Positions 10,955 to 22,911 of a stretch of DNA of 64,000 bases are shown here, piece by piece (the stretch's first letter is position 1; each line of letters starts with the position of its first letter). The stretch comes from Papaver somniferum (taxonomy: Eukaryota; Streptophyta; Magnoliopsida; Ranunculales; Papaveraceae): assembly GCF_003573695.1 (NCBI RefSeq), contig NC_039358.1, positions 154,866,920 to 154,930,919 of the forward strand, read 5' to 3'. Both the position numbers and the translations under genes were made by a program. Below the pieces are notes generated by a model, which had not been told where the DNA came from, searched no databases, and saw only the letters and a program-made list of their open reading frames with translations.

Positions 10955-11305
10955 CTATTGCAAACGATTTTCTATCTCGCCTTGATCTTTGATCCAAACG
11001 GAAATCACATATAGGCTTATCTGTGAGAGGCAGATTTGTTTAAAGTCTTCAACTGAGTTGAAGCAACTCTTAGCCTGTAAAGGACGTCGGCTAAGGAAAT
11101 AAATTGTGCAGAGTCTTGGAAGATTCAAGAGGCGTAAGGAACACGACTGTAAATGAATCGCTGTGATGGTAGATTCGGTCTCAACTACATCCCAGTCCAA
11201 AGTTTTGATAGTAGGATAGGGTCTGTAGCGGCTTAACACAGTTTGGTGTTCAAATATGGACAAGGTCCCGGGGTTTTTCTGCATTTGCGATTTCCTCGTT
11301 AACAA
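10955..11305 (-). other. Unidentified 116-codon open frame in repeat-like sequence
   Basis: The frame reads LSIFEHQTVLSRYRPYPTIK, DWDVVETESTITAIHL and LNLPRLCTIYFLSRRPLQ. I cannot assign it to a family. The position, just upstream of the copia element and in mixed-composition DNA, suggests the leader or a remnant of another retroelement. There is no convincing start context. It could be chance. Confidence 0.25.
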
Positions 11306-11661
11306 AATTTTTGGTGTCTATGTTATTTCTTTTTCCGCATTATATTGTTTACCTTTATAATTGAAATATCACAGGTTGTACGTAAATCAATCAAAGTAGA
11401 TACGTCCATCGTAATTGTTGGATACGACTTGATTGATCTTGGATATTGATCTTTGGAATCGTACAAGTATTCTCACAGTATAATCAGGTTCATAGACTTG
11501 TCACCGTTTACATACTTATTGTGAGAGAAGGAGATATAAACTCTTCTTATAATTCCTGATTGAGATTCATTAGTTGTAACTCTCAAAATTGTAATTGAGT
11601 TTAGTCCATACAGGTTGCCTAAGAAAAAGTTGGTGGTGTATTTTGGTTCCCCCACATTTTT

Positions 11662-12938
11662 AATCTGAATTCGATGCTTTCAAAACTTCAATAACTATAC
11701 AACAATTGAAGAATGATAACTTGATCACATCTTCTGAGCTGTTAAGCTTATTACTCTCTGAAGAAGCAAGAGTATGTTCTGAATAGAAAATAGATCTCAC
11801 CACCGCTACTGCAAATTTGTCTACTCAACAAGCACATTTTCCTTCTCCAACACCTTCATTTGATTCACCATATCCTGGATATTCAACTCAACCTTCTGCT
11901 TATTATCAACAGTTTTCAAGTTCACCATTTTATCCTCAATCATATCCAAATCAATGGAATTCTTATTCGCAAAGAGGAACATTCAGTAGATCTCTTGGAT
12001 TTCGAGGTAATCGATCAAGTGGAGGTTTTAGAGGTGGTTTTTATGGTGGAAGGTTTGATAATGGTGGTCGTAATTACAGATCTGGTGGTTCAAACATCTT
12101 TTTCTCACCATCTTCTCCTATGAAATATAATTACTACATTGAGTGTCAGATGTGCAGGGAAACCATGTCACTTTGCATTTGAATGCAAATATAGATATGC
12201 TTTTAAAGACAATCCTATAGTTCAAGATCACAACACCACTTCATGTATTATGCAGATGATTATGATAATTTCTAATGTCCAGAACCTGAAGCTTTTGCTA
12301 TCTATAATGAAAATTCTTCCTCAACTAGCTCCGGATAGGTACGTACTTGAGTCAAGAGAAACTCATCATATTACTTCTGACTTGTTCAATCTGAATCTAC
12401 ATTCTGATTATCAAGGCAATGATCATGTCAGAGTTGGAAATGGTTAAGGTTTGAAAATTACTCATGTTGGTTCTTCTATTATTCAACATGATAACTGAAA
12501 ATTTACTCTTTCTAATGTTTTTACATGTGCCATCAATTACTAAGAATCTCATTTTTGTTCATCAATTTACAAAAGAGAATAACTTCTTCTTTGAATTTCA
12601 TCGTGAAAAAATTTATGTGAAGGACATGATTTCCCGCAAGGTTCTCCTCACTGGTCCTGTTAGAGATGGGCTTTATCACTTGGAGTTCACAACTGCACAA
12701 CTAAAGAAAGCTCTTACCTCAACTGATACTTCAACTACTTGGCATAATAAACTAGGTCATCCTGCTTATCAAACTCTTAAGCATATTTTATCTTCATCTA
12801 ATGAGGTTATTGATAATCATTTGTCTGCCGAACCGTGTTCTACATATCAACTAGCAAATTGTCATGCATTACCTTTTCCCTCAAGTTATAATAATGTGTA
12901 TATCCCTCTGGAATTGGTTCACTCAGATGTATGGGTTT
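11662..12938 (+). pseudogene. Ty1/copia element, left half: gag end, protease, integrase start
   Basis: Order: gag C-terminus (SSELLSLLLSEEARVCSE near 11730), a Gly/Arg/Phe-rich stretch with GNRSSGGFRGGFYGG, a zinc knuckle near 12145-12200 (CGKPCHFAFEC, over a frame change), then the protease region VLESRETHHITS. Active copia proteases have DSGAT here, so the catalytic Asp is lost. The GAG-pre-integrase block follows (WHNKLGHPAYQTLKHIL), then LELVHSDVW, the first integrase motif. The frame is then cut by G3 and resumes at 26351. Several stops and frameshifts are present. No 5' LTR was recognised. Confidence 0.85.
12934..12938. repeat. Target-site duplication of G3, left copy (GGTTT)
   Basis: GGTTT precedes the left LTR (12939) and recurs at 26346-26350 after the right LTR. 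Removing G3 plus one copy puts the copia integrase back in a single frame across the junction, which confirms both the borders and the host element. Confidence 0.85.
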
Positions 12939-13849
12939 TATGACTACTCGTTTTCCCGTAGTCTATGTAATGTATACAGCTCTGAGGATCTGATACTAAG
13001 TAGTATTGATACCTCCGTTGAACCGATATTGCCAAGTAATAAATGATATCTAAGATCACAATAACAACGAAGAACACAAGTATAATGTAAAAGCTTCTAA
13101 GTTATCATGAGACACAAGAGATTTACGTGGTTCGACATTTGTCTACATCCACGGGGTAATGAGTGCTTGTTTTTGTATTAAGTTGTGGTGGTTACAAAGA
13201 TCTTAAATGCTTCCCAAAGTAATAGAGAGAACTCAAGTGGAAGTAAATACTTGAGTTCTAAATATTAAAGAGGTATAAGCTTAAGACTAGATCTTCTCTC
13301 CTACATATTAAATGCCCTTAGTTTGTTGGTGAAGCTTGATATTTATAGCCCCTCTTGCTCCATGTATATCTTTGCTGCCTCTGGGTCCATCATCTGCTGA
13401 TTTACCTTTCGTATCGATGGTACCTTCGTCCACCGCGTACTTTCTCCAGTTATATTTCGCCACCTCAGTCGGCCCACGTTCCTTCGGGAACTACCCAACC
13501 TTAGTACAGGTTGTACCTTCGTTCACCGCCAGCTTCCGCCAATCATGCTCTGCCACGCTTTCTCTCTCCACGTGCCTAGATTCATGCGTGTACATAAGAG
13601 ATTTGAGCATTTAATGCTGATTGGATGCGTCATCTACCTCTGTCCCCTCGCCAGCTGACTCTATATAGACTAGGCTTTTTCCTTCCTTATCTTGACCGTT
13701 CACGCCTTCTTTCTTGGGATGATATAAAGTAGATCTGCGGAGGTATCCCTTGTTACCCAGGCTTCTCTGTTTAGCGAAGGCTACACAGTTAGGTATATAT
13801 GCGGCCACTAAGATCGTGACATATGCTCCACAGAATATTGATATTCATA
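12939..13849 (-). repeat. 3' LTR of G3 (911 bp)
   Basis: It pairs with 25437-26345. In element sense the intact copy runs TGTGAATACC...TTACA; this copy has lost the terminal dinucleotides by point changes (TATGAAT... and ...CATA). Near-identical blocks include GTGGTTCGACATTTGTCTAC and CTGACTCTATATAGACTAGG. A TATA-like TATAAATA (minus strand) lies at 13340-13347. Confidence 0.92.
13340..13347 (-). promoter_or_regulatory. TATA-like box in 3' LTR of G3
   Basis: GGGGCTATAAATATCAAGC on the minus strand matches a plant TATA box; the same site is in the 5' LTR at 25838-25845. A second candidate, CTATATAG, is at 13661-13668. Which one starts the genomic RNA cannot be told from sequence. Confidence 0.5.
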
Positions 13850-13850
13850 G

Positions 13851-13870
13851 TTTGCCCCTTTTCTTTCATC
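13851..13870 (-). promoter_or_regulatory. Polypurine tract of G3
   Basis: The minus strand reads GATGAAAGAAAAGGGGCAAA immediately upstream of the 3' LTR. This is the expected place and composition for the plus-strand primer. Confidence 0.7.
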
Positions 13871-14016
13871 TTCTACCATTTGGTAGAAGTGGAAGAAAAC
13901 TTCTGTTACGCCGCCAATTTTGCACATACCGATTGGGTGGTCCCTACATGTCCTTTCATGCAATAGTTTCCCCTTGAATTTCGGGACATCCAAATTTTTT
14001 GGATTTTCCAGCCGCC

Positions 14017-14023
14017 TATAAGA
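14017..14023 (+). promoter_or_regulatory. Putative TATA box of the antisense gene in G3
   Basis: GCCGCCTATAAGAGGGGAAC is followed by a CT-rich leader (CCTTTCCTCTTCTTCTTCG). A possible 5'-UTR intron donor (CATACAAGTAAGTG) lies at 14182/14183, upstream of the ATG at 14472. The layout parallels G1 and G2. Confidence 0.45.
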
Positions 14024-14471
14024 GGGGAACAAATAGAAGGGAATTTTATTAACTCCCTTTCCTCTTCTTCTTCGAACTGTCGCTCTCTATCCCTTTTATT
14101 GAGATACTCTTTTGCTGCTAACTGCATCCCCTTTTTCCTTCGATTCTTCGCGTGTTTTGGCTCCACTGTGTCGATCATACAAGTAAGTGATACCCGTATT
14201 TAGTCTTGATTTTCTCCATGCTTTCCCCTGTTGTATCTTTGTCGGACTAGGAGATTTATTGATGTTGCTTATTATGCTTGCATGTGAGAATTCCTGCTTT
14301 CTTTTGCTTGTTTACGCTGTATGGGAACTTGGGTTTTGTTCCATTTTGATTTTTGATGATGGTTTCGGTATGATAGTTCTTCGCCTGCAACTTTGATCAT
14401 GAGATTAAAGGTTTTTGATTTTCCACCATGATATGTTTAGACTGTTCCCTTTGGTTGGTTAAGTGAAACCC

Positions 14472-17400
14472 ATGCCCAAAGTTCGTCGGTTTTTTGTCCC
14501 CAATTCACTTTTAAATGAATTGCAATCTTCTTCTGCCATTGTTGATGGAGATGTTCTTCCTGCTGGTGTTAGGCATCATGAGGCTTCTAAAGAAACCTAC
14601 GCGTAAGGGTCCAAAGATATCTTCGTCGATTGATCCTCCTCCGCGAATGGATCATCCTGATGCTACGCCATCTCCTCCTCCTGAGGATTCTAAGGTGCCT
14701 GCTGGTACTGAGGTGGATACGGTCGCTGAGGAGGAATTTGTTATCGAGGATCTTCCACCTCCTCCTCCTCACTATGAGATTCAGAGGCTCCAACTGCGTC
14801 ACAAGGACAACTTTGCTCATTTGTCTATTGATGAGATTACCAAGTCTTTTCGCCTTCATAAATTCGATATTTTCTTCGTCAATGGCCCTGATGTTCTCAC
14901 TGAGTCTCACATTCGGGATTTCCCTTATGATAAGAACATTCTTTTGATTAGCGTTGGCCAATTGTCCACAGGTATGCTTCTTCCTCTGTATAGTAGAAAG
15001 GATCATTTCTATTATGACGTCTTGTCTACTAGGGATGACTCTGCAAACAAGACTCAGGTCCGAGGAATTTACCAGTATACTGGTAATTACTGGAATTCCC
15101 TTCGAGAAAGCTGGTATCGTAGAAAGGGAAATACTACTTTGAAGTCTTATGACCCCTTTGCTGAAGGGAGATTTATGCAGGAGGACAATACCCCCTGCCA
15201 ACTTCAATTCTACGTATGCTGATGTTATTCAAAAAAGCAACCTTCTTCCTTGGAGTGTTGGTCCTCATCGTATTCATGTTACTGCTAGGAAGATTAGGGA
15301 GGGTAATATCCTTCGCTTGCTGGAGGAGATTGATAAGACTGGTTTGACTACCATCCCTTATTTTGCTAGGCTTCCTTTTCCAAAGTATGACCGCATTCGT
15401 CTTGATCATGATGATCATTGGGCTCGTACTCCTTTTCGTGTGGTTGGTCCTTGGGCTTATGGTTTCACCACTGCGGATCCCTCAGTCCCTCGTTCAGCTC
15501 TTTCTTTGCCTGAGAAGTATGATGGGTATCAGCCTTGGATTTTTAATCCTGCTGCTTCTCACGAGGTACCTTTGTTGTTAATATCTTTGTCTGCTTAGAT
15601 ATCTTTATCTGCTTTGATATCTTTGTTTTCATGGTCTTCTTTTGCAGTCTTCCACTGCTCTTCTGCTGGGACTGCTCTAGGCTTAATGGTAATTTTGTGT
15701 CCACAAGGACTAGGAAGAGAAAGGCTTTGGTTGAAACGCCTGCGGAGGTAAGGATCATTATCATACCTTTGTGCTTGTAATTTCCTTAGTACCTTTCCCC
15801 CGATTCTTAGCTGACGCATGTGTTTCTTTACAGTCTTCCAAGAGGAAGGGTAAGTTGAAGACCGTGATTGATCTTGATGCTTTGGATGATGATCCCAAGG
15901 ATCCTGGTGAGGGACCCGGTGACGAAGACATGGAGGATATCGAGGATACTGGCCTTAGTCCTCATTTGAATGATATTGAGGAGGATTTTGCCAAAGATAA
16001 CCCTAACCCCGTCCGAGATGCTTCAGTTGAGGGTGAGAACCTTCTTGTTGGTACTGGTGCTCAGCTAGTACAGCCTGTTAGTGTTCAAGCCCCTGCACCT
16101 ACGTTATCCTTGAAGATGCCTTCGTTTTCTGCTTCTAACAAAGCTTTGCCGGCTATTCGTGTTGCTGCTGGAGCTGCTGTTGTGGCTTCTAAGAGTCTCC
16201 CTTCATCTCCTGCTACCTCCCTTCAATCAAGTAGTTCATTTGCTAAGGTTTTTACCCCCACAGTGAGGGTTGGTAGCTCAGATTCTCAGCAGAAGAAGAA
16301 GGTTGTGATTTCACTATCCAGCTTCTCCTTCAATGTTGTTCCTGCTTCACTAGGGAATGCTCAGTCTATTTCTACTTCCCCCGCTAACAAAGTTGTTGGA
16401 CCCCCACCTTCGTCACCAGATTGGACTGGACTGGGTAATCTTCCTTCTGCCGGTGACACGGATTTGGGCGGCTCTCAATCTCCTCTTTCTGTTCCTAGCT
16501 CTTCCACCATGCCATCTCTTCGTCGTGGTGAGGGTTCAGCAGTCGTGCCCCTTGTTCGTGTTCAAAAAAATGAGGGAATTGCCGCTGAATCTAGACAAGG
16601 TAGTTCATATGATGCTATTCTTGAGGCCATCCTGAGAGATTCCAAGGGTCCCTTTTCTGTTGGAGTTGATCATCATCATCTTGGTAGTTCTTTCGAGATA
16701 GCTTCACATTTGGACGTGTTATCTGCCCAGTATCGTGCTGCCAAAGATTTGTTCTTTGACCCTGATTGTCTCCGCTCCAGTAAGATCTTTGGTGAGATCC
16801 GTAGGGGTCGCATCCAAGAGATATAGGCTTTCATGGATACCTACGCTAACTTCCTCCCCCGTCTTTCAGCGTTCTCAGTAAGTGATTCTTACCTTATCGT
16901 TTTTCTTCTTAATATGATCCTTCGTACGTCCTTATACTCCTTTGTTTGCAGCTTTGCAAGCAGATCGATGTTGGTTATACCTTATTCAAGGTTTATAGGG
17001 CTAAATGCACTCATTTGAGTACCCTGTTGGAACGTGCTCGTCAAGAGTATGCTCTTTCCGTTGCTCAGCAGCCTTCGTCGAGTGATGCTACTTCTGCTGC
17101 TAAGATATCTTCGTTGGAGGATGATCTGAGGAAAACCCAAAGATCTCTAGAAGCTTGTTTATTGGCTCTTGATAGAGTTAATAATGTTGCTAAGGTTGCC
17201 GAGGATGGTCGCAAATCTGCTGATGCTGTCTTAGCTGCCGAGTCTTCTAAAGCCATAGGTTTGTTTCTTCTTCTCCTTAGCTTTTTTCTTTACTTTCTGG
17301 TTGCATAGTCCTAAGACAACCTTCGCCTGCCAGCTGGCAGCTCTAGTGAACTTAGATGTCTTCGAGATCAATTGTCCAAGTTAACCTCCGATGTTTGGTA

Positions 17401-18566
17401 TTATCAAAAGAAGTATGATAGGCTAATGAACGTAACTGTTCATTATGAGGCCCAGCTTTACCTTGAGTCCGCTCATAATGCAGACTTAGTGAAGCAGTTG
17501 GCTTCGCTTTGTGAGGAGTGTGACGAAGCCCTTTGCTGGAAGGAGAGTCTCATTTTAAAGCAAAAGGACGATATTGCCTTAGTCGAGAAGCGTCTCTCTG
17601 CCCAAGAAATTATTCGCAAGAAATAACATGCCGATTTTGGAGCTGCTTGTGCTTCTTTACCTAAGGTTACTGCAGAGCGTAGTGTTTTAACTTCTGAGGT
17701 TTGTTCTCTTAAGAACAAACTTATTGATGAAAGCTCTGTGCCTTCTTCCATGTCTCATGCATCCTTAGTAAAAAGGTTTGAAGAGTTAGAGAATGTGTAC
17801 CAAGTTTTATCCTCTGAGAATGCTTCGCTCCGGATAGATGTTGATGATCTTCGGACGGAGAGGGATACCCTTGTGGAAGACCTTTATGCAGCTGAGGTAG
17901 ACCTTGCTGAGGCTCAACATAGTTTAGAAGAGTCCCTTAGTCATGCCGAAGGTAGCTTAGGACAATTATTTTTTCCGTAACATCCTTTGTATCTTTAGAT
18001 CCTTGTTCTTGTTGCTGATACCCTTTGTATATGCAGGCCTCCAAGAGCAGTTCGTGGGTGCTAACGCCAAGATTAACCGCCTTGAGGGCCAGATATCTCA
18101 GCTGGAGATATCTCGCCAGTTTGATGCTGCTGCTAAGTTTAAAGTTGAGGCGCTTCAGCAAGCTAATGATCAGCTTAACGTTCAGATTAGGGAGCTTTGT
18201 CATAAATCGTCTTCGGACCTAGCGGCGCAAGCTTCCCAAATGGAGGCGCAGTTCAAGCGTTCTGTCATTGACTATATTAACAATGCTTTTGCGGAGGCTG
18301 AGCTCCAAGTTGAGGGTATTGTCTTCCCTTGCCTTCCTTACCCTTGATTGTGTTATGCTGACCTTGTTTTCAACCGAACTCCTTTGATGTATTGTGCCCC
18401 CAGCTGAGGGGAACAATGCTTCGTTATTTTCTGAACCTTCGTCATCTGCAACTTTGAGATGTGTTAGTTTTATTTTGGTAGTACTTATTTTAGTACCTTT
18501 ATTATTATATATATATAGACGTATTATGTCTAATTGTTTGCACATTCGAGTCATCACAAGGTGCTA
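14472..18566 (+). pseudogene. Antisense intron-containing gene of G3 (disabled)
   Basis: Likely start ATGCCCAAAG at 14472. The first exon, to 15565, has a Pro-rich part and a domain with GQLSTGMLLPLY and FYYDVLS, similar to the first exon of the G2 gene (GHILAGLPVPLY, LFYEIL). Further exons, inferred from GT/AG borders, end near 15749, 16877, 17258, 17951 and 18315; the last runs from 18404. They encode basic motifs (TRKRKALVETPAE, SSKRKGKL), a low-complexity Ser/Pro/Ala region and long coiled coils (KINRLEGQISQLEISRQ). Breaks: frameshifts near 14590 and 15195 (a C-run), TAG at 16824 and TAA at 17624. It may belong to the Pfam 'putative gypsy type transposon' group (PF04195); function unknown. 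Confidence 0.7.
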
Positions 18567-18979
18567 AGGTGTTTTTAACCTTTGGTGGAACATTCATCAT
18601 CCTACCCAAGTATCCTTTGGCCAGAAGGTACCGTGGTGGCGAGGGCTCCTACGTGGGTAATAATTTTCCTGTAACCCTACGCGTTCAGCGCGATTGCTGC
18701 TTTACATCGACAAGGTATCTCTCTTTGTGGGATATATTGCTTATTATTTACCTTGCCCTTAGGATCCGAGATTGACATATGCGCAATTATGTCATGCCTT
18801 GCCTCATCGTCAATTCTGACAGAGGGTGTCTTTTCTAACCCAATTTGTATTTAATCAACATGCACTCTTTCTTAGCAAAAAGTTTCTTTCATTGATTAAT
18901 TTGGTTTGTAATACCTTTGATAAGGGATAGAACATGGCGGGATATTTCCCCTTCTCTTCTTCTCTTGATAACCATTCTC

Positions 18980-21146
18980 TTACGGGTAATACTTCTTTAG
19001 GTACATTGCATTCCAAGGGTGTTGCAATACTTCCCCTTTGATATTTCTTAAGTAGTATGAACCCTTTCCCGCAATATTGTGTATAATGTAGGGTCCATCC
19101 CATGTCGGATCTAGCTTCCCCCACTCTTTTTTCCTTTGATATGGTGGTATTTTACGTAGTACGTATTCTTCGACCACAAAGTTTGTAGGAATTACCCGTT
19201 TGTTGTATTCACGAGTCAGCCTTCGTTGGTAGTTTACCATCCTTTGCAGAGCTACTTCCCGCCTTTCTTCAAGGTCATCAAGCTTTTCCAGCATAAGATC
19301 TGTTGTTAGATTCTTTTCCCATGCCTCTGTCTTCGTTGTTAGCAGTATTATCTCTGTTGGGATGACTGCTTCGGCTCTGTAGGTTAGTAAGAACTGGTTT
19401 CTGTTGTGGCTTCCCTTCTAGTAGTACGGTAGGCCCAAAGGACATTGTGCAGCTGCTCGTACCATCTTTTCTTGTATGCCCCCAGCTTATTTTTTAAGTT
19501 CATTGCTATCGTATTATTAGTGGACTCCGCTTGTCCATTGCTCTTTGGATATATCGGAGTAGAATTTTTTTTCTGAATATTGAAGGTGTTGAAGAGCATG
19601 TCTATGTTCTTTCCTTACAACTGCTTTCCATTGTCAGAGACTATGTCGGCTGGTATCCCGAACCTGCAGATGATTTGCTCGAACAAGAATTTAAAGACAT
19701 ATGTGTGCCTAATCCTTTCCAAAGCCCTTGCTTACACCCATTTGGTGAAATAATCCGTAGCTATGATAAGGTATCTTCTTTTTAATTTCCCCTCTATCAA
19801 GGGTCCAACAATGTCAACTCCCCATTTGGCGAATAGCCACGGGCTGATGACCGAGTTAAGCTCCGTTGCTGGCACTTTAATCTTCCTAGCATAGCGTTGG
19901 CATCTTTCACAACGCCTTGATACATTCTTCGCATCTTCGTCCATGCTTAGACAATAGTATCCTTGCATTTTGGCTTTGATTGCCAAAGACCTTCTTCCCG
20001 CTATGATTGTCAGCTTCTCCGCTGTTTATATCATGCAGTATCCTTTTACCTTCGGTTTGTGAGAGACATCGCATCAAAGGTCCAAGAAATGACCTTCTAT
20101 ATAGTATCCCGTCTCGTAGGCTGTACATTGCTGCCTTTAATTCGAGTTTTCGAGCTTCTTTGACGTCTGCGGGTAAGGTACCTTTATCAAGGTACTGGTG
20201 AATTGGGATTCTCCAATCGTCCTCAGCTTCGTTTCCGTTGCTTTCATCTGACGTGGGTTGATCTTTATCATACTCACCAGCTTCGTTATCTGGCTCTCCC
20301 ATCGCTTCATCTTCTTTTTCTTTTTCTGCTTCCCTCATGGCCCTTGTTTGGACGGCTAAGGTTTCTTCAGTGTCGGAGGTTAGTCCTTCTATCGAAGGTT
20401 CGTAAATTCTCCCAATTTGGACTGAGGTAGTGTTTTCTGTCTCTCAGCATTGATGATATAAATGCCAAGGCATCTGCGTGTCTGTTATCTTTTCGGCAGA
20501 CATGTCTGAATGTGACCTTGTTTATCTTTGACGCATGCTCCTGTGCTAGCTTTAGATACGAAGATAGTATCAGATCCAGAGTTTGGTATTTGAGCTTTAT
20601 TTGTCTAATGACTAATTGCGAATCACTAGTCAAACGGACATCTGATAAGTCCAGCTCTTGTGCTAAGCGTAGGCCCTGTATGACTGCATCATATTCCGTG
20701 ATGTTGTTAGTGTATTGTTCGAATTCTAACCTGAATGCATAGATGAGTCGGTCTCCAATAGGGGTTGTTATCACGATCCCTATACCTGCGCCTTCTCCGT
20801 TGGAGGAGCCATCTACGAATATCTTCCACTTCGTGAGTTCCGTGGTTCCAAGAGATCCTCTGGTTCTGGCTTGTTTTCCTCCATTCCTGGGATGTTGTCT
20901 ATCTCAGCTTCGTCATTCAGAGGTAGTTCTGCCAAGAAGTCTGCTAAGATTTGTGATTTATCCGCTTTCCTTGGTGTAGTTACGTTCCGCTGCACTGAGT
21001 GTCTTGCTGATGTAGTATATGGGCTTTTCTCCTTGCCCTTGGTCTCGTACCAACACTGCTTTCACAACGTAGCTTGTTTCTGCTAGGTATAGTGTGAGTA
21101 TTTTTCCTGGCTCCGGTTTCTGCAAGATGGGTACTGATACTAAGTA
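18980..21146 (-). pseudogene. RNase H and integrase of G3 pol, fragmented
   Basis: RNase H-like sequence lies at 20774-20367: NITEYDAVIQGLRLAQEL, LTSDSQLVIRQIK and the C-terminal RKDNRHADALAF. Integrase follows: zinc region with CERCQRYARK (near 19880), core start WGVDIVGPL, third catalytic motif YPKSNGQAESTNNTI (near 19550) and C-terminal YQRRLTREYNKRV to LKKYYP (18980). The pieces are in at least five frames. The middle of the core (second Asp, about 19620-19700) is in the shifted frame. These enzymes degrade the RNA template and insert the cDNA. Confidence 0.85.
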
Positions 21147-22322
21147 CTATTTGATCTTTCGAAAAGCTTGTTCGCACTCTTCGGTCCATGTGAACCTGCT
21201 TCCTTTCCTTAGTGTGTCAAAAAATGCTTTGCATTTATCTGATGATCTTGATATGAATCTTCCCATGGAAGCTAAAATTCCAATTACCTTTTGCACTCCT
21301 TTTAGGGTTTGCGGAGATGGCATCTCCATTATTGCTCTGACCCTTTCAGGGTCTACTTCGATTCCTCGCTTGGTGACCAAGTAACCCAAGAATTTTCCTG
21401 AGGTAACTCCGAACGTACATTTGTCCGGGTTCACCTTCATGTGGTAGCTCCTCATGGATTCAAATATCTCCCTTAAGTCCGAGAGATGGTTTTTTGCTTC
21501 TTTGCTCTTGACGAGCATGTCGTCTACGTAGACCTCCAGTATTTTGCCTATCCATGGCTTGAAGATTTTGTCTACTAATCGTTGGTATGTTTCCCCCGCG
21601 TTTTTTATTCCAAAAGGCATCCTTGTATAGCAATACAGGCCTCGTGGGGTAAAGAACGCAGTATGCTCCTGATCTTCTTCCGCAAGGGCTATTTGGTTAT
21701 ATCCTGAGTATCCATCCATGAAGGATAGCCTTTGGTGGCCTTCGGTTGCATTGACCAGCTGGTCAATATTTGGAAGTGGGTAGCTGTCCTTGGGGAACGC
21801 CTTGTTGAGATTGTTAAAATCGATGCAAATGCGTACACCTCCGTTCTTCTTATGAACAATGACCATGTTTGATATCCAAGTGGGATATTTGACTTCTCGT
21901 ATGAGTCCAGCTGCAAGTAACTTTTGCAACTCTTTTTCTACCCCTTCGTGGTAGATCTCTGCCACTTTACGTATGCGTTGTTTGAACGGTGGTATCTCCG
22001 GTCTGAGCCGAAGGTGGTGTGAGACCAAATTCGGATCGATTCCCGGCATGTCTTCCATTGACCATGTGAAGACATCTGCGTATTCTTTTAGTAGCCTTTG
22101 TAGTTGCATATCCTCTTCTTCATCAAGCAAAGTTCCGATGTTGAGCATCTTTGGTTCTGCCTCCGTCCCGATGTTGATTTTCTTTGTTGGTTCTGCCGGT
22201 GAGAAGATTTGAGGAGTGCTTTTCTGTAAATTGTCATTTGGCGGAGACATCTGCGCCTGGAGTGGCGGAGGTGCTTGTCTCCGAGTCTGAGACGGTTTTG
22301 GGTACTGAGGAGGCTGCGTCAT
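21147..22322 (-). pseudogene. Reverse transcriptase domain of G3 pol (391-codon open part)
   Basis: The longest open part of pol. Residues about 60-95 resemble the pre-RT linker (LLKEYADVFTWSMEDMPGID). RT blocks follow: LLAAGLIREVKYPTWISNMV, VRICIDFNNLNKAFPKDSYP, FMDGYSGYNQIALAEEDQEH, TRMPFGIKNAGETYQRLVD, the catalytic EVYVDDMLVKS (YVDD), and FLGYLVTKRGIEVDPERVRA. All catalytic Asp residues are visible. The frame has no start of its own; it is part of a polyprotein whose upstream protease and downstream RNase H are out of frame. Confidence 0.9.
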
Positions 22323-22356
22323 GTACTTCCTTGGTATTTGCCTTACGTCTCTTTCT

Positions 22357-22780
22357 TTAATGTTGTTGAGTATCAGTTCTTTCTTCGTTGAGTCTGATTT
22401 CTGCTATATTGCATAGCCTTGCGTCTTGCTGGTCGCCTTTGATTTCCATTTGACCCATAGGTGTAGGAAAGCGAAGGTACTGGTGGTACGTCGAAGTTGT
22501 TCCTCGCAGTCGATGGTCACATAGTCGTCCCATGATTACGTTGTAGGGCGAAGGTGCGTCCACCACACAGAAGCGTGTACTGGTTACTAAGGGTCCTGCG
22601 TGTACCTGCAAGACGATTTCTCCCTTCGGTCTTGAGACTTCTCCATTAAAACCATATATTGTGCAAGTAGAAGAATCCATTTGTTTTGATGTCAAACCCA
22701 TGCGTAGGTAAGGTTCGTAAAATAGCACATTTTACGAACTGCCTCCATCCAAAAGGACCTTAGCAACGTTTCATCCATGT
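22357..22780 (-). pseudogene. Aspartic protease of G3
   Basis: The minus strand reads AKVLLDGGSS, an in-frame TAA, then NVLFYEPY. DGGSS in place of DTGSS is a common form of the catalytic motif in Tat-like proteases, so I do not take it as damage; the stop is damage. The flap and C-terminal part follow (CTIYGFNGEVSRPKGEIVL, FCVVDAPSPYNVIMGR). The enzyme would cleave the Gag-Pol polyprotein. The matching segment in G2 is at 48553-49119. Confidence 0.8.
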
Positions 22781-22911
22781 ATTGGAAGAGTGATCACTAG
22801 TGGATCGTTGTGCATTTCAACCTCCTGGTTGACGTCCTTTGTTGAAAAGGTTAATGGCGTGGCCATCCAGTCCTCCCAAGTGCTAGTGGGTGGTCCACTT
22901 AGCTTGAACAC

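Noticed and set aside
14587..15207. 206-codon minus-strand open frame
   Set aside because: Opposite the first exon of the G3 antisense gene; no family motifs, and its Arg/Ile-rich composition is the shadow of a Glu/Asp/Pro-rich frame.
22357..22780. DGGSS in the G3 protease as a mutated active site
   Set aside because: DGGSS is a frequent native form in Tat-like proteases; the true damage is the following stop codon.
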